DNA of 29,387 nt from Schoenoplectus triqueter (Eukaryota; Streptophyta; Magnoliopsida; Poales; Cyperaceae): NCBI GenBank assembly GCA_964058805.1, contig CAXKVV010001737.1:1-29387 (forward strand). Reading direction: 5' to 3'. Made by a program: the position numbers and the translations under genes. The notes under the pieces are model-generated. The model saw nothing but the letters and a program-made list of their open reading frames with translations, searched no databases and was not told the DNA's origin. Of the stretch, positions 1 to 11,621 are shown piece by piece (positions within the stretch are counted from its first letter, which is position 1; every line of letters begins with the position of its first letter).

Positions 1-447
1 AGCCATGTGCTACAACGTAAAATGTAAAGATTTTTAGCTTTGTTCATGTAATGTCTTATTTCAAATAAAACTCCCACTACAAATTTGTTCTATTCCCGTT
101 TGTAGTTAGGACCAAGATCCCTATTTTCATTGATAATCAAGTTATCGTTGAATAACTCGTTTATTAATTATCTTAGGTAAGCAACTCTTTGCTAATCACA
201 TCTCTATGTGATTCTTGGTTTCGCTAAACATCATATGTTTTAACGAAACTTTGCCCCAAGCCCAAAACTGTTTTGGAAATCATTGGTAAGTAACCTCACT
301 CTATTTGATTCGTTATGTCGGACATAACCCTCGAAAACCAAAGGTAAAAGGTGACGCCTACTGAGTAGGTCACGTCTGCCAATGAACAATGATATGCGAG
401 GACAGAGTAGGTAGGGCATATTACTTAATTTTTCGGGTTTAACATCG

Positions 448-1068
448 TAAGTAGTCAGTTTGTTAAACTGACTTTAGACAGACTTACGAACACGTAAAAG
501 ATGTCTGCCAGAAAGACCACTGAAAGTTCCTTTTCCAGTCTTTCTTTGACACAACCTTCCTTCACGGTTTCTTAAAAATGATAAATCTAATTTACACATT
601 TATAATTAGTCAGTTTATTAAGCTAACTTTAAACAGACTTATGAACACGTGAAAATACGTCTGCCAGAAAGACCATTGAAAGTTCCTTTTCCAGTCTTTC
701 TTTGACATAACATTCTTTCACGGTTCCTTAAAATGATAAATCTAATTTACACATTTATAATTAGTCAGTTTATTAAGCTAACTTTAAACAGACTTATGAA
801 CACGTGAAAATACGTCTGCCAGAAAGACCATTGAAAGTTCCTTTTCCAGTCTTTCTTTGACATAACATTCTTTCACGGTTCCTTAAAATGATAAATCTAA
901 TTTACACATTTATAATTAGTCAGTTTATTAAGCTGACTTTAAACAAACTTATGAACACGTGAAAAGACGTCTGCCAGAAAGACCATTGAAAGTTCCTTTT
1001 CCAGTCTTTCTTTGACATAACATTCTTTCACAGTTCCTTAAAATGATAAATCTAATTTACTCATTTAT
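448..1068. repeat. Four tandem copies of a 155-bp unit
   Basis: Units begin at about 448, 604, 759 and 914, near AATTAGTCAGTTTATTAAGC, and repeat every 155 bp. Copies 2 and 3 are almost identical; copies 1 and 4 carry scattered substitutions. Each unit holds AGAAAGAC followed about 20 bases later by GTCTTTCT, an inverted pair able to form a small stem-loop, and a CACGT core. The array sits in the retrotransposon leader. Near identity of the central copies suggests recent expansion. Confidence 0.92.
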
Positions 1069-1070
1069 TA

Positions 1071-1280
1071 TCAAAGCGGTAAATCCAATTTACCAGCTCA
1101 TACAAACATTTTGTATATATACATGAATCAGTCACGTATATAACTACTATCTATCCAATAGAAGTAGCTTTGCATCTATGATAAGATACATTTCATATCA
1201 AAGCAGTAAATCTAATTTACTTGCTCATACAAACATTTTGTATATATATGTGAATCAGTCACATATATAACTATCAGTTC
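1071..1280. repeat. Two direct copies of a ~85-bp segment
   Basis: TCAAAGCGGTAAATCCAATT at 1071 recurs as TCAAAGCAGTAAATCTAATT at 1198. Both copies continue through a shared CTCATACAAACATTTTGTAT stretch, an AT-rich run and GAATCAGTCAC. The spacing is about 127 bp. This is part of the same repeat-rich retrotransposon leader. Confidence 0.75.
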
Positions 1281-1384
1281 TCAATTCTTTATTTTGCAAC
1301 TTCATCTTTGTTCTTTATTTATACCGTAAAAAGCATATAAACATTTTATATGATTTCAAAACAGTTAATTCCTTCTGGTACGAT

Positions 1385-1845
1385 AAAGTAATTTGATAAC
1401 GTGACAAAGTTCCTTTTCGGCCAGTTATCAGGACACGTAAAAGGGGCTCCCAGGAAAGATCGGGGTCACGAGGACCACTTTAAATTCAATCTTTCCTAGA
1501 CAGAACCATCTCTTTCGGGTGTGGAGATCAACAGCTCTTACTCAGGTACTTTATTGCTTCATCACATTCATAGATATACTTTTCATAACCAAAAGTTTTC
1601 GAAAAAGCAAAAGAGTTACATTTGCCATGCTTCGAAAGCGCAAAAGTAATTTGGTAACGTGACAAAGTTCCTTTTGGGCCAGTTATCAGGACACGTAAAA
1701 GGGCATGTCAGAAAGAATACCGAAGGTATCCACTTCCCATCTTTCTTTGACATCACCTTATCTTTTATGTGTGGAGATCAACAGCTCTTACTCAGGTACT
1801 TTATTGCTTCATCACATTCTTAGATATACTTTAACACAATCGAAA
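1385..1845. repeat. Two direct copies of a ~190-bp segment, spaced ~258 bp
   Basis: GTAATTTGATAACGTGACAA near 1387 recurs as GTAATTTGGTAACGTGACAA near 1646. Both copies continue with a shared CCAGTTATCAGGACACGTAA, an AGAAAGA/TCTTTC inverted pair, then GTGGAGATCAACAGCTCTTA and TTTATTGCTTCATCACATTC. The layout (CACGT core, AAAGA/TCTTT inverted pair) echoes the 155-bp repeats upstream, so the arrays are probably related diverged units. Confidence 0.8.
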
Positions 1846-2052
1846 GTTTTCGAAAAGAAAGCGTAAAGAAAGTATAAAGAAAGCTTAAATCTAATTTAAC
1901 TTTCTTAGTCGACAGAGCCGAACTAAGAAAATCCAATTTTATTTGGTTTGGACTTTAAGCTGCAAATCTAAGAATTAAACCGATACGGGGTATATACATC
2001 TTATTTGCATAAGATATAACCTTTTAGAAAATCAATCAGCGGGAGAGCCTTT

Positions 2053-2064
2053 GCTCTGATACCA
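2053..2064 (-). other. Retrotransposon primer binding site (tRNA initiator Met type)
   Basis: On the minus strand this reads TGGTATCAGAGC, the classic plant LTR-retrotransposon primer binding site, complementary to the 3' end of initiator methionine tRNA. One base separates it from the LTR end (...CCCAACA on the minus strand). This fixes the orientation: the LTR to the right is the 5' LTR of a minus-strand element. Confidence 0.9.
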
Positions 2065-2717
2065 CTGTTGGGATTCGGAATGCCCAAATCCCATTAATGC
2101 TCAAGCTGCGGAAAGACCGTAGAACAAAAATTTTACTTCTACTTAAGTTAGGGATTAAAGTATGTCGGATAATAACCGAGAGTTACAGACATTTAATCCT
2201 TTACAAAAGACGGTAAAATATTATTTTACTTCTAACTTAAGCTTAGGGTTAAAGTGATGTGTCGGATGATTACCGAGAGATACACACCTCTTTAAACCTT
2301 TATTGATCTACTCCATGATTGATTTCTAAAATATTAATCTACTTAACAATTAAATAGATTAATATAAGATGTTATACCTCGCTTCCAAATTTTAATTGGA
2401 ATGAAAATCGGCTTGTCTCGGAGCACCAAACGTCTGATGCCTCTGTAGGTTATCCACCAGGACTGACCAGAGAGCGGTTTATTTCTTTTGCCAGAAATAC
2501 TGTAAACCGCGGTTTTTCGCAAAAACACTATTCACCCGAGAAAAAGACGAAATAGTACTATTCACGACTCGCAGTAATTCTGTTTCACAAATGTGCAGAA
2601 ATACCGCAACTTTCGTAAAAACACTATTCACCGATCCCGTGAATTCTGAAACAACCGTATACCGGGAGAGAGAAAGTAGAACTGATTTGGTGGAAGTTTC
2701 TCTCTCACCCTACCCCT

Positions 2718-2727
2718 CTATTTATAG
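2718..2727 (-). promoter_or_regulatory. TATA box of the LTR promoter
   Basis: The minus strand reads CTATAAATAG followed by a G/C-rich stretch and a pyrimidine/purine-rich leader, the usual form of a strong plant TATA box. Transcription would start near 2690 and run leftwards through U5 and the primer binding site, as required for retrotransposon genomic RNA. Confidence 0.75.
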
Positions 2728-2748
2728 AAAAAATGGAATTGACAAATT

Positions 2749-2960
2749 ACCAAAATGCCCTCGTGAATAGTAAGGAGGTTTCAAAGTGAAAAGACCAAAA
2801 TACCCTTAAAGTTCATCCAATTTACCAAAACGCCATTGGGCTTTTTGGCCAAATTACCGAAATACCCTTGGGCTTTTGGACAAATTACCAAAATACCCTT
2901 GGAGGTCATCATGGGCCTTTTTGGGCTTTTCGGATTTTGGGCTTTTTTGGGCTTTTCTGA
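2749..2960. repeat. Spaced ACCAAAATACCC repeats in U3
   Basis: ACCAAAATRCCC-like motifs begin at 2749, 2794, 2824, 2856 and 2887, spaced 30-45 bp, interleaved with GGGCTTTT blocks that continue to about 2960. They lie 30-250 bp upstream of the LTR TATA box in the direction of transcription, a usual place for enhancer repeats. That role is inferred from position only. Confidence 0.7.
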
Positions 2961-4212
2961 TTTTGGGCTTTTGATTATTAATTAAGACTTTAATTATAAA
3001 TGGGCTTTGGCCCATAATTCAAATCCATAATTAACATTTTAAAATCCAAATCAAATATATATAATTGTCATCTACAATTATATTTTTCTCGGTTGTTGTT
3101 TCGGCGAATTTATACGACGTGTCCAACACGTTATAAATTCAATCTGATTTTTGCTTCTTGTCATCTCTATGACAAATATAATTATATCATATATAATTAA
3201 TTATAACCATCTTATTATTAATTATAAACAATTCATAATTAATCAATAAGATTCTCCGATTAACTCCTATACGGTGTGACCCGACAGGATCCGTGTTATG
3301 TTGGTAAATAGAGTTAAAACCGTTTTAACTTCTATAATCATAGGAGGCATCTGGCAGAATGCACTATGACCATCCAATTACACAGATGATGATGTACTGT
3401 ACAATATCATGATCCAGTAAACTATTTACTTGTGTTTAATTCTTTTGTCTCATAGCTATCAGATCAGTTTCAAGGTAGGTATGTGTCATCCTTGCAAACT
3501 TAATCTTTTCTTGATCCTGAGTAAAATATCAAATATAATTACTCTTGTAATTATACTGCTAGCAGATAATCTTACTCTATCAAGGGGCCCAGTGATGCTA
3601 TAACTCATATAGAAATATGAGGGACAATAGTACTTTTGGCAAACCATCTCTTCCTCCGCATAAGTTATGTATACCGAAGAGCTACCTTTATAGCCACCTT
3701 TTACGGATAACGTTTGGTAGAAATCACACACATACATATCTTATGTAGGAAAAATGAATACCTCATACTTTAGAATTTAATACTGAACGAAAACATTAAT
3801 GACACGAACACAATTCCATTTAATGTTTCATTCGGGGTCTATCAAATACGATGTTCCTAGAACATCTATTTATGTGATTAAAATGACAACTCTTTGTCTA
3901 TGGTCTGTAAAACTTGACCATCATTTAATCCACATACTAACCTGATAACGGTTAATTAGTGTTCCTGCTAATTACCTTGGTTAGTGACTTTTAAGAGTAT
4001 ATTCTATATTATGAAGTTTCACAATTCCAGTCATGAACTCGGAATGATTCATAAATTAAATAATACTCAAGGAAACAAAATATCGTTTAAATATCCAATT
4101 CATGAACAAAGCTTTATATAACAAATTTATCGTATTATTGACTTCAAGATTATTACAAACTAACAACTAAAACATAATTGTTTTTATAAATGTAAACTTC
4201 TGATCCCTTACA

Positions 4213-5268
4213 CCAAATAAACAGACAACTATCGGTCAAATGGAAGTCAAGGACAACACATTTAAATCTCACGAAAGAGAAACAGACAAACAACCTACTA
4301 AAGGATCTCACGATCACACTTTATATAGGTATAGCAGAGTATTCTTAAGATCAAACTCAACTAGACAGAAGTCTAGGCAAGAAAATAGATGACGAGTAGG
4401 GTTTCTCAAAGATATAGCTATTATTTTCGTTGATTGGAAGAGAAAAAGTTGATATATATAGCTGTGCAGCAAAATAGACATGAAATATGTGCTATCCGTT
4501 GCAACGGATGTGAGGGGATTTCATTCTGTAGTTTTTTGACAAACTTTATACACAAAATGATTTAAACCGTTGTAACAGATATATAGATCCGTTATAATGA
4601 TTTTGATCTAATTTCTATTGGATTTTGTCTCGAAATCATCTGTTGCAACAGTTATAGATTCCGTTACAACGATTAGGGTAAAATACCTTCATTTTCTTTA
4701 TTTTGATCTTAAAATTAGTTTGATTACCTTTATTTATTATAAATCTAACTTAACCTAACTTTATTCTTGAGATTTTCATACAATTTAGTCCAAATCTATT
4801 ATTCTTCTCTTCAAATTTAATATTCTGCATATAACATACTCAAAGAAAGTCTAAAATGAGATTTGTTTACAATAATATTTCCCTATTAATGCTCGCCCTT
4901 TGTCGGTTTACCGGTCAGGCCGTTTATCAAAAGTCAAAACCACATGGTTTGCGTCTTTTTTTTTTTACAAAAAAAAATGCTCCCAATAATTTCGATATAT
5001 ATTATTTTTTATATGTATCTCAGAATTTGAATCTGTGGCGAGACGAGACCCAATACTATATGTAGTACTAATGTAGTACTAAATCTGCGGTTCTAGATTT
5101 GTGTCTTGTTGATCAACTTTGTTTATGGACCTACCTTGTAAGTATTAAAGTATATAAGCATATGCATCTTAGATAAAATTACAACTTGGAACATGTGCAT
5201 CAGCATTCAGGAGTACTTATTCACTTATGACGGAAGTCAAAGGTTAAAGCGTTACTACAGCAAAATTC

Positions 5269-5271
<3 letters not shown>
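4213..5271. other. Intergenic, no gene; contains palindrome cluster
   Basis: No supported coding region is visible; the short open frame at 4856-5065 is AT-rich and matches nothing known. The notable content is a group of CCGTTRYAACGG-like palindromes at 4494-4674, listed separately. Confidence 0.6.
4494..4674. repeat. Cluster of five CCGTTRYAACGG-type palindromes
   Basis: A perfect 16-bp palindrome ATCCGTTGCAACGGAT lies at 4494-4509. Related but imperfect copies follow near 4566 (ACCGTTGTAACAGA), 4587 (ATCCGTTATAATGAT), 4638 (ATCTGTTGCAACAGTT) and 4659 (TTCCGTTACAACGATT). The same motif family recurs near 27 kb. No host element was identified. Confidence 0.8.

Positions 5272-5339
<68 letters not shown>
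5272..5339. repeat. (TA)n microsatellite, left arm
   Basis: An uninterrupted alternating A/T run of about 34 dinucleotides ends exactly at the foldback element that follows. The run resumes on the other side at 5751-5772, so the element split one microsatellite. Confidence 0.97.
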
Positions 5340-5342
<3 letters not shown>

Positions 5343-5750
5343 TAGATATACCGTGAGTTTAAGCTCACGGAAGCCTTTCGTGAGGTTAACTTAAAAAATA
5401 TATCAAATCATCTCGAAATTGTAATTTATCATCTTCATTAAATTCTTTATATGAAAATCTCATGGAATACAAAAATTTGGAGTGTTTTGAGATTTTTAAG
5501 TTATCATTTTTAATTTTTAAAAATGATGTTCAAATATTAAATATATTATTATTTTTTTAGAGCTGATTTTCAAAAATTTAAAATCATGACTTAAAAAACT
5601 CAAAACAATCCAAATTTTTGCATCCCAATAGATTTTCATATAAAGAATTTAATGAGAATGATAAATTAAAATTTTGAGATAATTTGATATACTTTTTGAG
5701 TTAACCTCACGGAAGGCCTCCGTGAGCTTAACCTCACGGTATCTTTACTC
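5340..5750. mobile_element. Foldback MITE inserted in a (TA)n tract
   Basis: The element is about 411 bp and almost entirely inverted repeat. The left end (GAGTAGATATACCGTGAG..., with CACGGAAGCC and GTGAGGTTAAC) is mirrored by the right end (GTTAACCTCACGG...CACGGTATCTTTACTC). Complementarity continues inward for roughly 190 bp, through a segment resembling TTTATATGAAAATCT. It has no coding capacity. Its flanks are (TA)n on both sides, the insertion habit known for the Micron-type MITEs of rice and similar foldback elements. Superfamily assignment is open. Confidence 0.88.
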
Positions 5751-5772
5751 ATATATATATATATATATATAT
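5751..5772. repeat. (TA)n microsatellite, right arm
   Basis: About eleven TA dinucleotides follow the right end of the foldback element, continuing the tract interrupted at 5339. Confidence 0.9.
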
Positions 5773-6528
5773 TATTAAGCATTATTATTTTCAATAATAA
5801 ATGGATTAAGAATATCTTAGATATGTAATATATATGCTTAAGATATATCTCATTGACTCATTTCTTATTCAAAGTTCTATAAACCAAATATTAATTAGTT
5901 CACAACTAATTGTGTAATTTTTTCCTTATCTCTGCCATAAAAATAAAATAAAATAAAATAAAAATGAAAGAAGAAAGAAACCACGTAAAACGACAGAAAA
6001 TAAAAATGACAATGCAGCCATTAAATTTCTTATACCAACACCATATATTCATGCACCTTTTTCCTTTGCTTCTCTTTATATAATATATGTTGTGAACTTA
6101 AACGGCATTTTACGGGACCCTTTGCATGAATTTGTAGGGTACATGTACCGTGTTGCTGTTATATATGTTTAATATTGTTCGATGGATGATAGAACGTACG
6201 TCAGCTCTAAAATTCAAATGGGTTGACACTTTGCATCTCCAACCAACGACCTTGAAAAAAATATTCCTTAATTATAATTCCTTCTATTATAAAAGAATAG
6301 CAATGTAATACTTACAGCGATAGAATTGCTCTCTTAATTATCACATGACCACTTCCCCACTTGACTTCGGTATCTCTGTCAGATCCGTGCTTACCTTCTT
6401 TTTATATGTATCCAGTCTCCAGTTGGAATTTCCTCTGGTTAAATATTGGCCTGTAATCACTTAAAGCATTATCAGGCCAACATTACTCTGGATTTGTTCA
6501 CGCGGGAGATATTTTTACATATCAATGT
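5773..6528. other. Distal upstream region of the WRKY gene
   Basis: No coding region is visible. There is a short (AAAAT)n run near 5936-5963. W-box-type cores (TTGAC) occur at 6223 and, as TTGACT, at 6361-6366; a further TTGACT lies at 7161-7166 near the gene start. WRKY promoters often carry W-boxes for auto- or cross-regulation, but such short motifs also occur by chance. Confidence 0.5.
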
Positions 6529-6537
6529 GAATTAATG

Positions 6538-6976
6538 CAGTTTTTTTGTTATAATTATTCAAATAACCTTAATTTTAATAATAAAATTAGTGATAAAATT
6601 AAAATTTTAAAAATATGAATCGCAGCACGACACTACTAGTGATGCGTTGCAAAAACGCCACTAGCAGTAGCGTCTTTTCTTCTTTCTTTTTTACTTTTCA
6701 GTATTTTTCTTAAAAAAAATTGAAAGACGTCAGTGAAAATGTCGTTTTTCCCACTGACGTCCGGACCAATCAACAACGCATACAACTCTAAATTTAAAAA
6801 AAAATTGAAATACATCACTCCTAGTGGCGTCTTTGCACAAACACGCCACTGAGACTGGCACGTTTACACAGCGCTACTGACAGTGGCGCGCTGCTATTTG
6901 TATTCTTAAAATTTTGATTTTATCACTCTTATTATTAAAATTAGGATTATTTAAATAATTATTATAAAAAAAACGG
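6538..6976. mobile_element. MULE-type MITE upstream of the WRKY gene
   Basis: The element is 439 bp with about 100-bp terminal inverted repeats (CAGTTTTTTT.../...AAAAAAAACGG). It is flanked by the direct repeat GAATTAATG (6529-6537 and 6977-6985), a 9-bp duplication typical of Mutator-like elements; the match runs on by chance to 11 bp. Between the arms are repeated CGCCACT/AGTGGCG motifs. Its right arm resembles the TIR of the full MULE at 11345-14899 (shared AATAAGAGTGAT and the GCGCCACTG that follows), so it is probably a non-autonomous derivative. Its right end lies 291 bp before the WRKY start codon and contains TATAAAAA at 6963-6970. Confidence 0.88.
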
Positions 6977-7267
6977 GAATTAATGCACATGTCCTTTTAC
7001 ATATGAAATGGAGATGATGTGAGATTTATCTAAACCTTGCTAATCTTCCTTCAAAGTTCGAAGTTCAAATTATTATTATTCTTTGAGTTTAAGATATAGA
7101 GAAGCGACAGAAGAGTTCTCTTCTTCTTAACCTCTTAATACGTCTTTAGACGCCAGGACATTGACTTAGGTGCCTTGGGGAGTTGCGCCCTGACACCCAA
7201 AATTAAGGGTGCAGAGGGAGACAGAGAGAGAAAAAGGAAACTAAAAGAGATATAAGGAGGGAGAAGG

Positions 7268-9859
<2,592 letters not shown>

Positions 9860-10699
9860 TCATAAAATTAATTGATATCGCCACATCCCCTGAAGGAAAG
9901 TATCAGCTAGTGATGTGCATTAATTAAAAGATCGTGTAAGATTTTTTTTTAATTATTTCATTTTATTTGTCTGATTTTTGGCCTTATCTTCCGTTCCAAA
10001 GTTTAATTTCTCTAATTTTGAATACTCTTGGGTATAGATCCGTATAGTCTTTTAATAGATGTTCATCAATTGTTATATATATATTTTTTAACAACAATGT
10101 CCGTAGGTAACTAATTACATTCAAAAGAGGTGATTACATCCATAAAAATAAAGAAGAGAACTCTTTGATCCAAAACCAAATAACACAATGCTAATGTTGA
10201 TTAGAATTCATCTAGTGCTGAATTAAGAACCCAATTTATCATTGCGATGGTTTACTTCCTTTTTCTTTTACTTCGTTTGTAAGTATATTTTGGCAAAGTA
10301 TTTGTAACCTGACTTCTCATTTTCCAGATGTGTAACAGTAGGGATTGCAGTGTCGTCACAAGTTTAATTTCATGTTTTTAGTTATTAATTTGCCTAGCAA
10401 GGTTTTAGTACATTTCAATCATCCGTGGAGAACTGTTTGAATTACATACAAGCATGAAGGTCTTCAATAATCCATAAGAATTTCTCCAACACATTTGATT
10501 TCTAAGAATTATTATTATTATCATCAATTTCTTAGAAAAAAAATAAATGAATCAAGTTATATATTAAACTTTAAAACGTACAGGTTCTTTCATTCCATTA
10601 GGTTTCGTGCATGTTTCCTGCACATAACTAATTTGGTCTCGTATTCTAATTACTTTTGGATGTTGGTGTTTTTTTTTCAGAATCCAAAATTAATCCCTT
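9860..10699. other. WRKY 3' flank, no further gene
   Basis: AT-rich sequence with no supported gene. A possible polyadenylation hexamer AATAAA is at 10147-10152. The short open frame at 10495-10701 matches no known family. Confidence 0.5.
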
Positions 10700-10708
10700 A
10701 GCATGAAT

Positions 10709-10851
10709 GGACTCGGATCCGCTGCCGCGCAGTACGTGGTCCGTTCTATCACTTCGAGATTTGAGTTAGTACTTTGAGATTCGAGTTAACACGAATCTCA
10801 AAGTGATCAAATGGACCACGTAATGCGCTGCATGGCAGAGAATCAGATTCC
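10709..10851. mobile_element. Tiny foldback MITE with 9-bp target duplication
   Basis: This 143-bp element is nearly all inverted repeat. GGACTCGGATCCGCTGCC at the left pairs imperfectly with the right end (...GGCAGAGAATCAGATTCC), and the inner arms ACGTGGTCC/GGACCACGT and CACTTCGAGAT/ATCTCAAAGTG also pair. AGCATGAAT occurs directly on both sides (10700-10708 and 10852-10860). A 9-bp duplication suggests a Mutator-like origin. The TIRs differ from those of the larger MULE family here, so it is a separate family. Confidence 0.85.
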
Positions 10852-10874
10852 AGCATGAATGGCAACGTCAATTT

Positions 10875-10919
10875 TTCAATATCAATCTTTAACCTCCCAT
10901 TGGGAAGATTGATATTGAA
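10875..10919. repeat. Perfect 15-bp inverted repeat (hairpin)
   Basis: TTCAATATCAATCTT at 10875-10889 is exactly complementary to AAGATTGATATTGAA at 10905-10919, with a 15-base loop. It follows the tiny MITE by 23 bp. No terminator or gene context explains it. Confidence 0.85.
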
Positions 10920-11621
10920 CACTGAAGCCCAAAAGCCAAAAGAAAAAGAAAAGTCAAACCATTGCATCAGTTTTCACTTTTCACTTCTGCAACATATGGT
11001 CTGTTAGCTTTCAAAAGAAACTTCAAAAAGATAAAACAAAACCTAGTTGCTCCTTCGAATTAATTTAATTATTCGGCCACATGCACGAGGTTGACCTATT
11101 ATGAATGCTTATAATTAAGCCCTGTCCTGTTATGTGCACAATTTTGTAGCGCACCTGTGTGATTTCCAAGTGGAGGGATGGTTACAATGGATTTTATTGG
11201 AAAAATAACACGAATCTCGACGTCTCCATATGTAGCTTGCAGTACATGAATTCGTTAATTGTGAAAATGGGAGAGGGATTCCATTCCCTGACCTAAAGAT
11301 AGGCAATTGTTTTTAGTGCTTGACGTTTCTATAGGCATACTTACAGATTTTTTTTAATATAATAATTATAATAATCATATTATTAAAAATAAGAGTGATT
11401 AAAGTATAATTTCAAATTTACGAATGACAGAGCGTCATTGACAGAGCGTCATTGACAGTGACGTTGAGTAAACGCATCACTGTCAGTGGCGTCTTTGTTA
11501 CAGTGCACGCCAATAGCAGTGACGTTTTGATCACTATAAATTAACTCACCCATCGTTCTTCTCATCTCACAAACACAATAAAAATATCTCTCTTATAAAT
11601 ATCCAAATTTTTTATTCTTTC

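Larger units (their letters stand above)
1..2052 (-). mobile_element. LTR retrotransposon, non-coding leader (partial, cut by window edge)
   Basis: This stretch lies next to a primer binding site and LTR that both read on the minus strand, so it should be the untranslated leader between the 5' LTR and gag. No coding region longer than a few dozen codons is visible. It is made largely of tandem and dispersed repeats, annotated separately. The gag-pol body and the second LTR would lie to the left of the window. Superfamily (Copia or Gypsy) cannot be decided without pol. Confidence 0.6.
2066..4212 (-). mobile_element. 5' LTR of a minus-strand LTR retrotransposon (~2.15 kb)
   Basis: The LTR starts (plus strand) at TGTTGGGATT directly beside the primer binding site. 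It probably ends at ...TGATCCCTTACA near 4212, giving TG...CA termini with an imperfect inverted repeat (TGTTGGGAT against TGTAAGGGAT). On the minus strand U3 is about 4212-2690 and R-U5 about 2690-2066, set by a TATA box at 2718-2727. Short open frames at 2343-2528 and 3486-3737 match no known family and are not called as genes. The left boundary is firm. The right boundary is inferred from the terminal motif only, because the partner LTR is outside the window. Confidence 0.75.

Noticed and set aside
448..1068. Regular repeats that might suggest a CRISPR array
   Set aside because: The units are 155 bp, contiguous without unique spacers, and lie next to a retrotransposon primer binding site in a plant genome.
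3486..3737. 83-codon open frame in the LTR
   Set aside because: It lies in U3 of the LTR, has no match to any retroelement protein and is probably chance.
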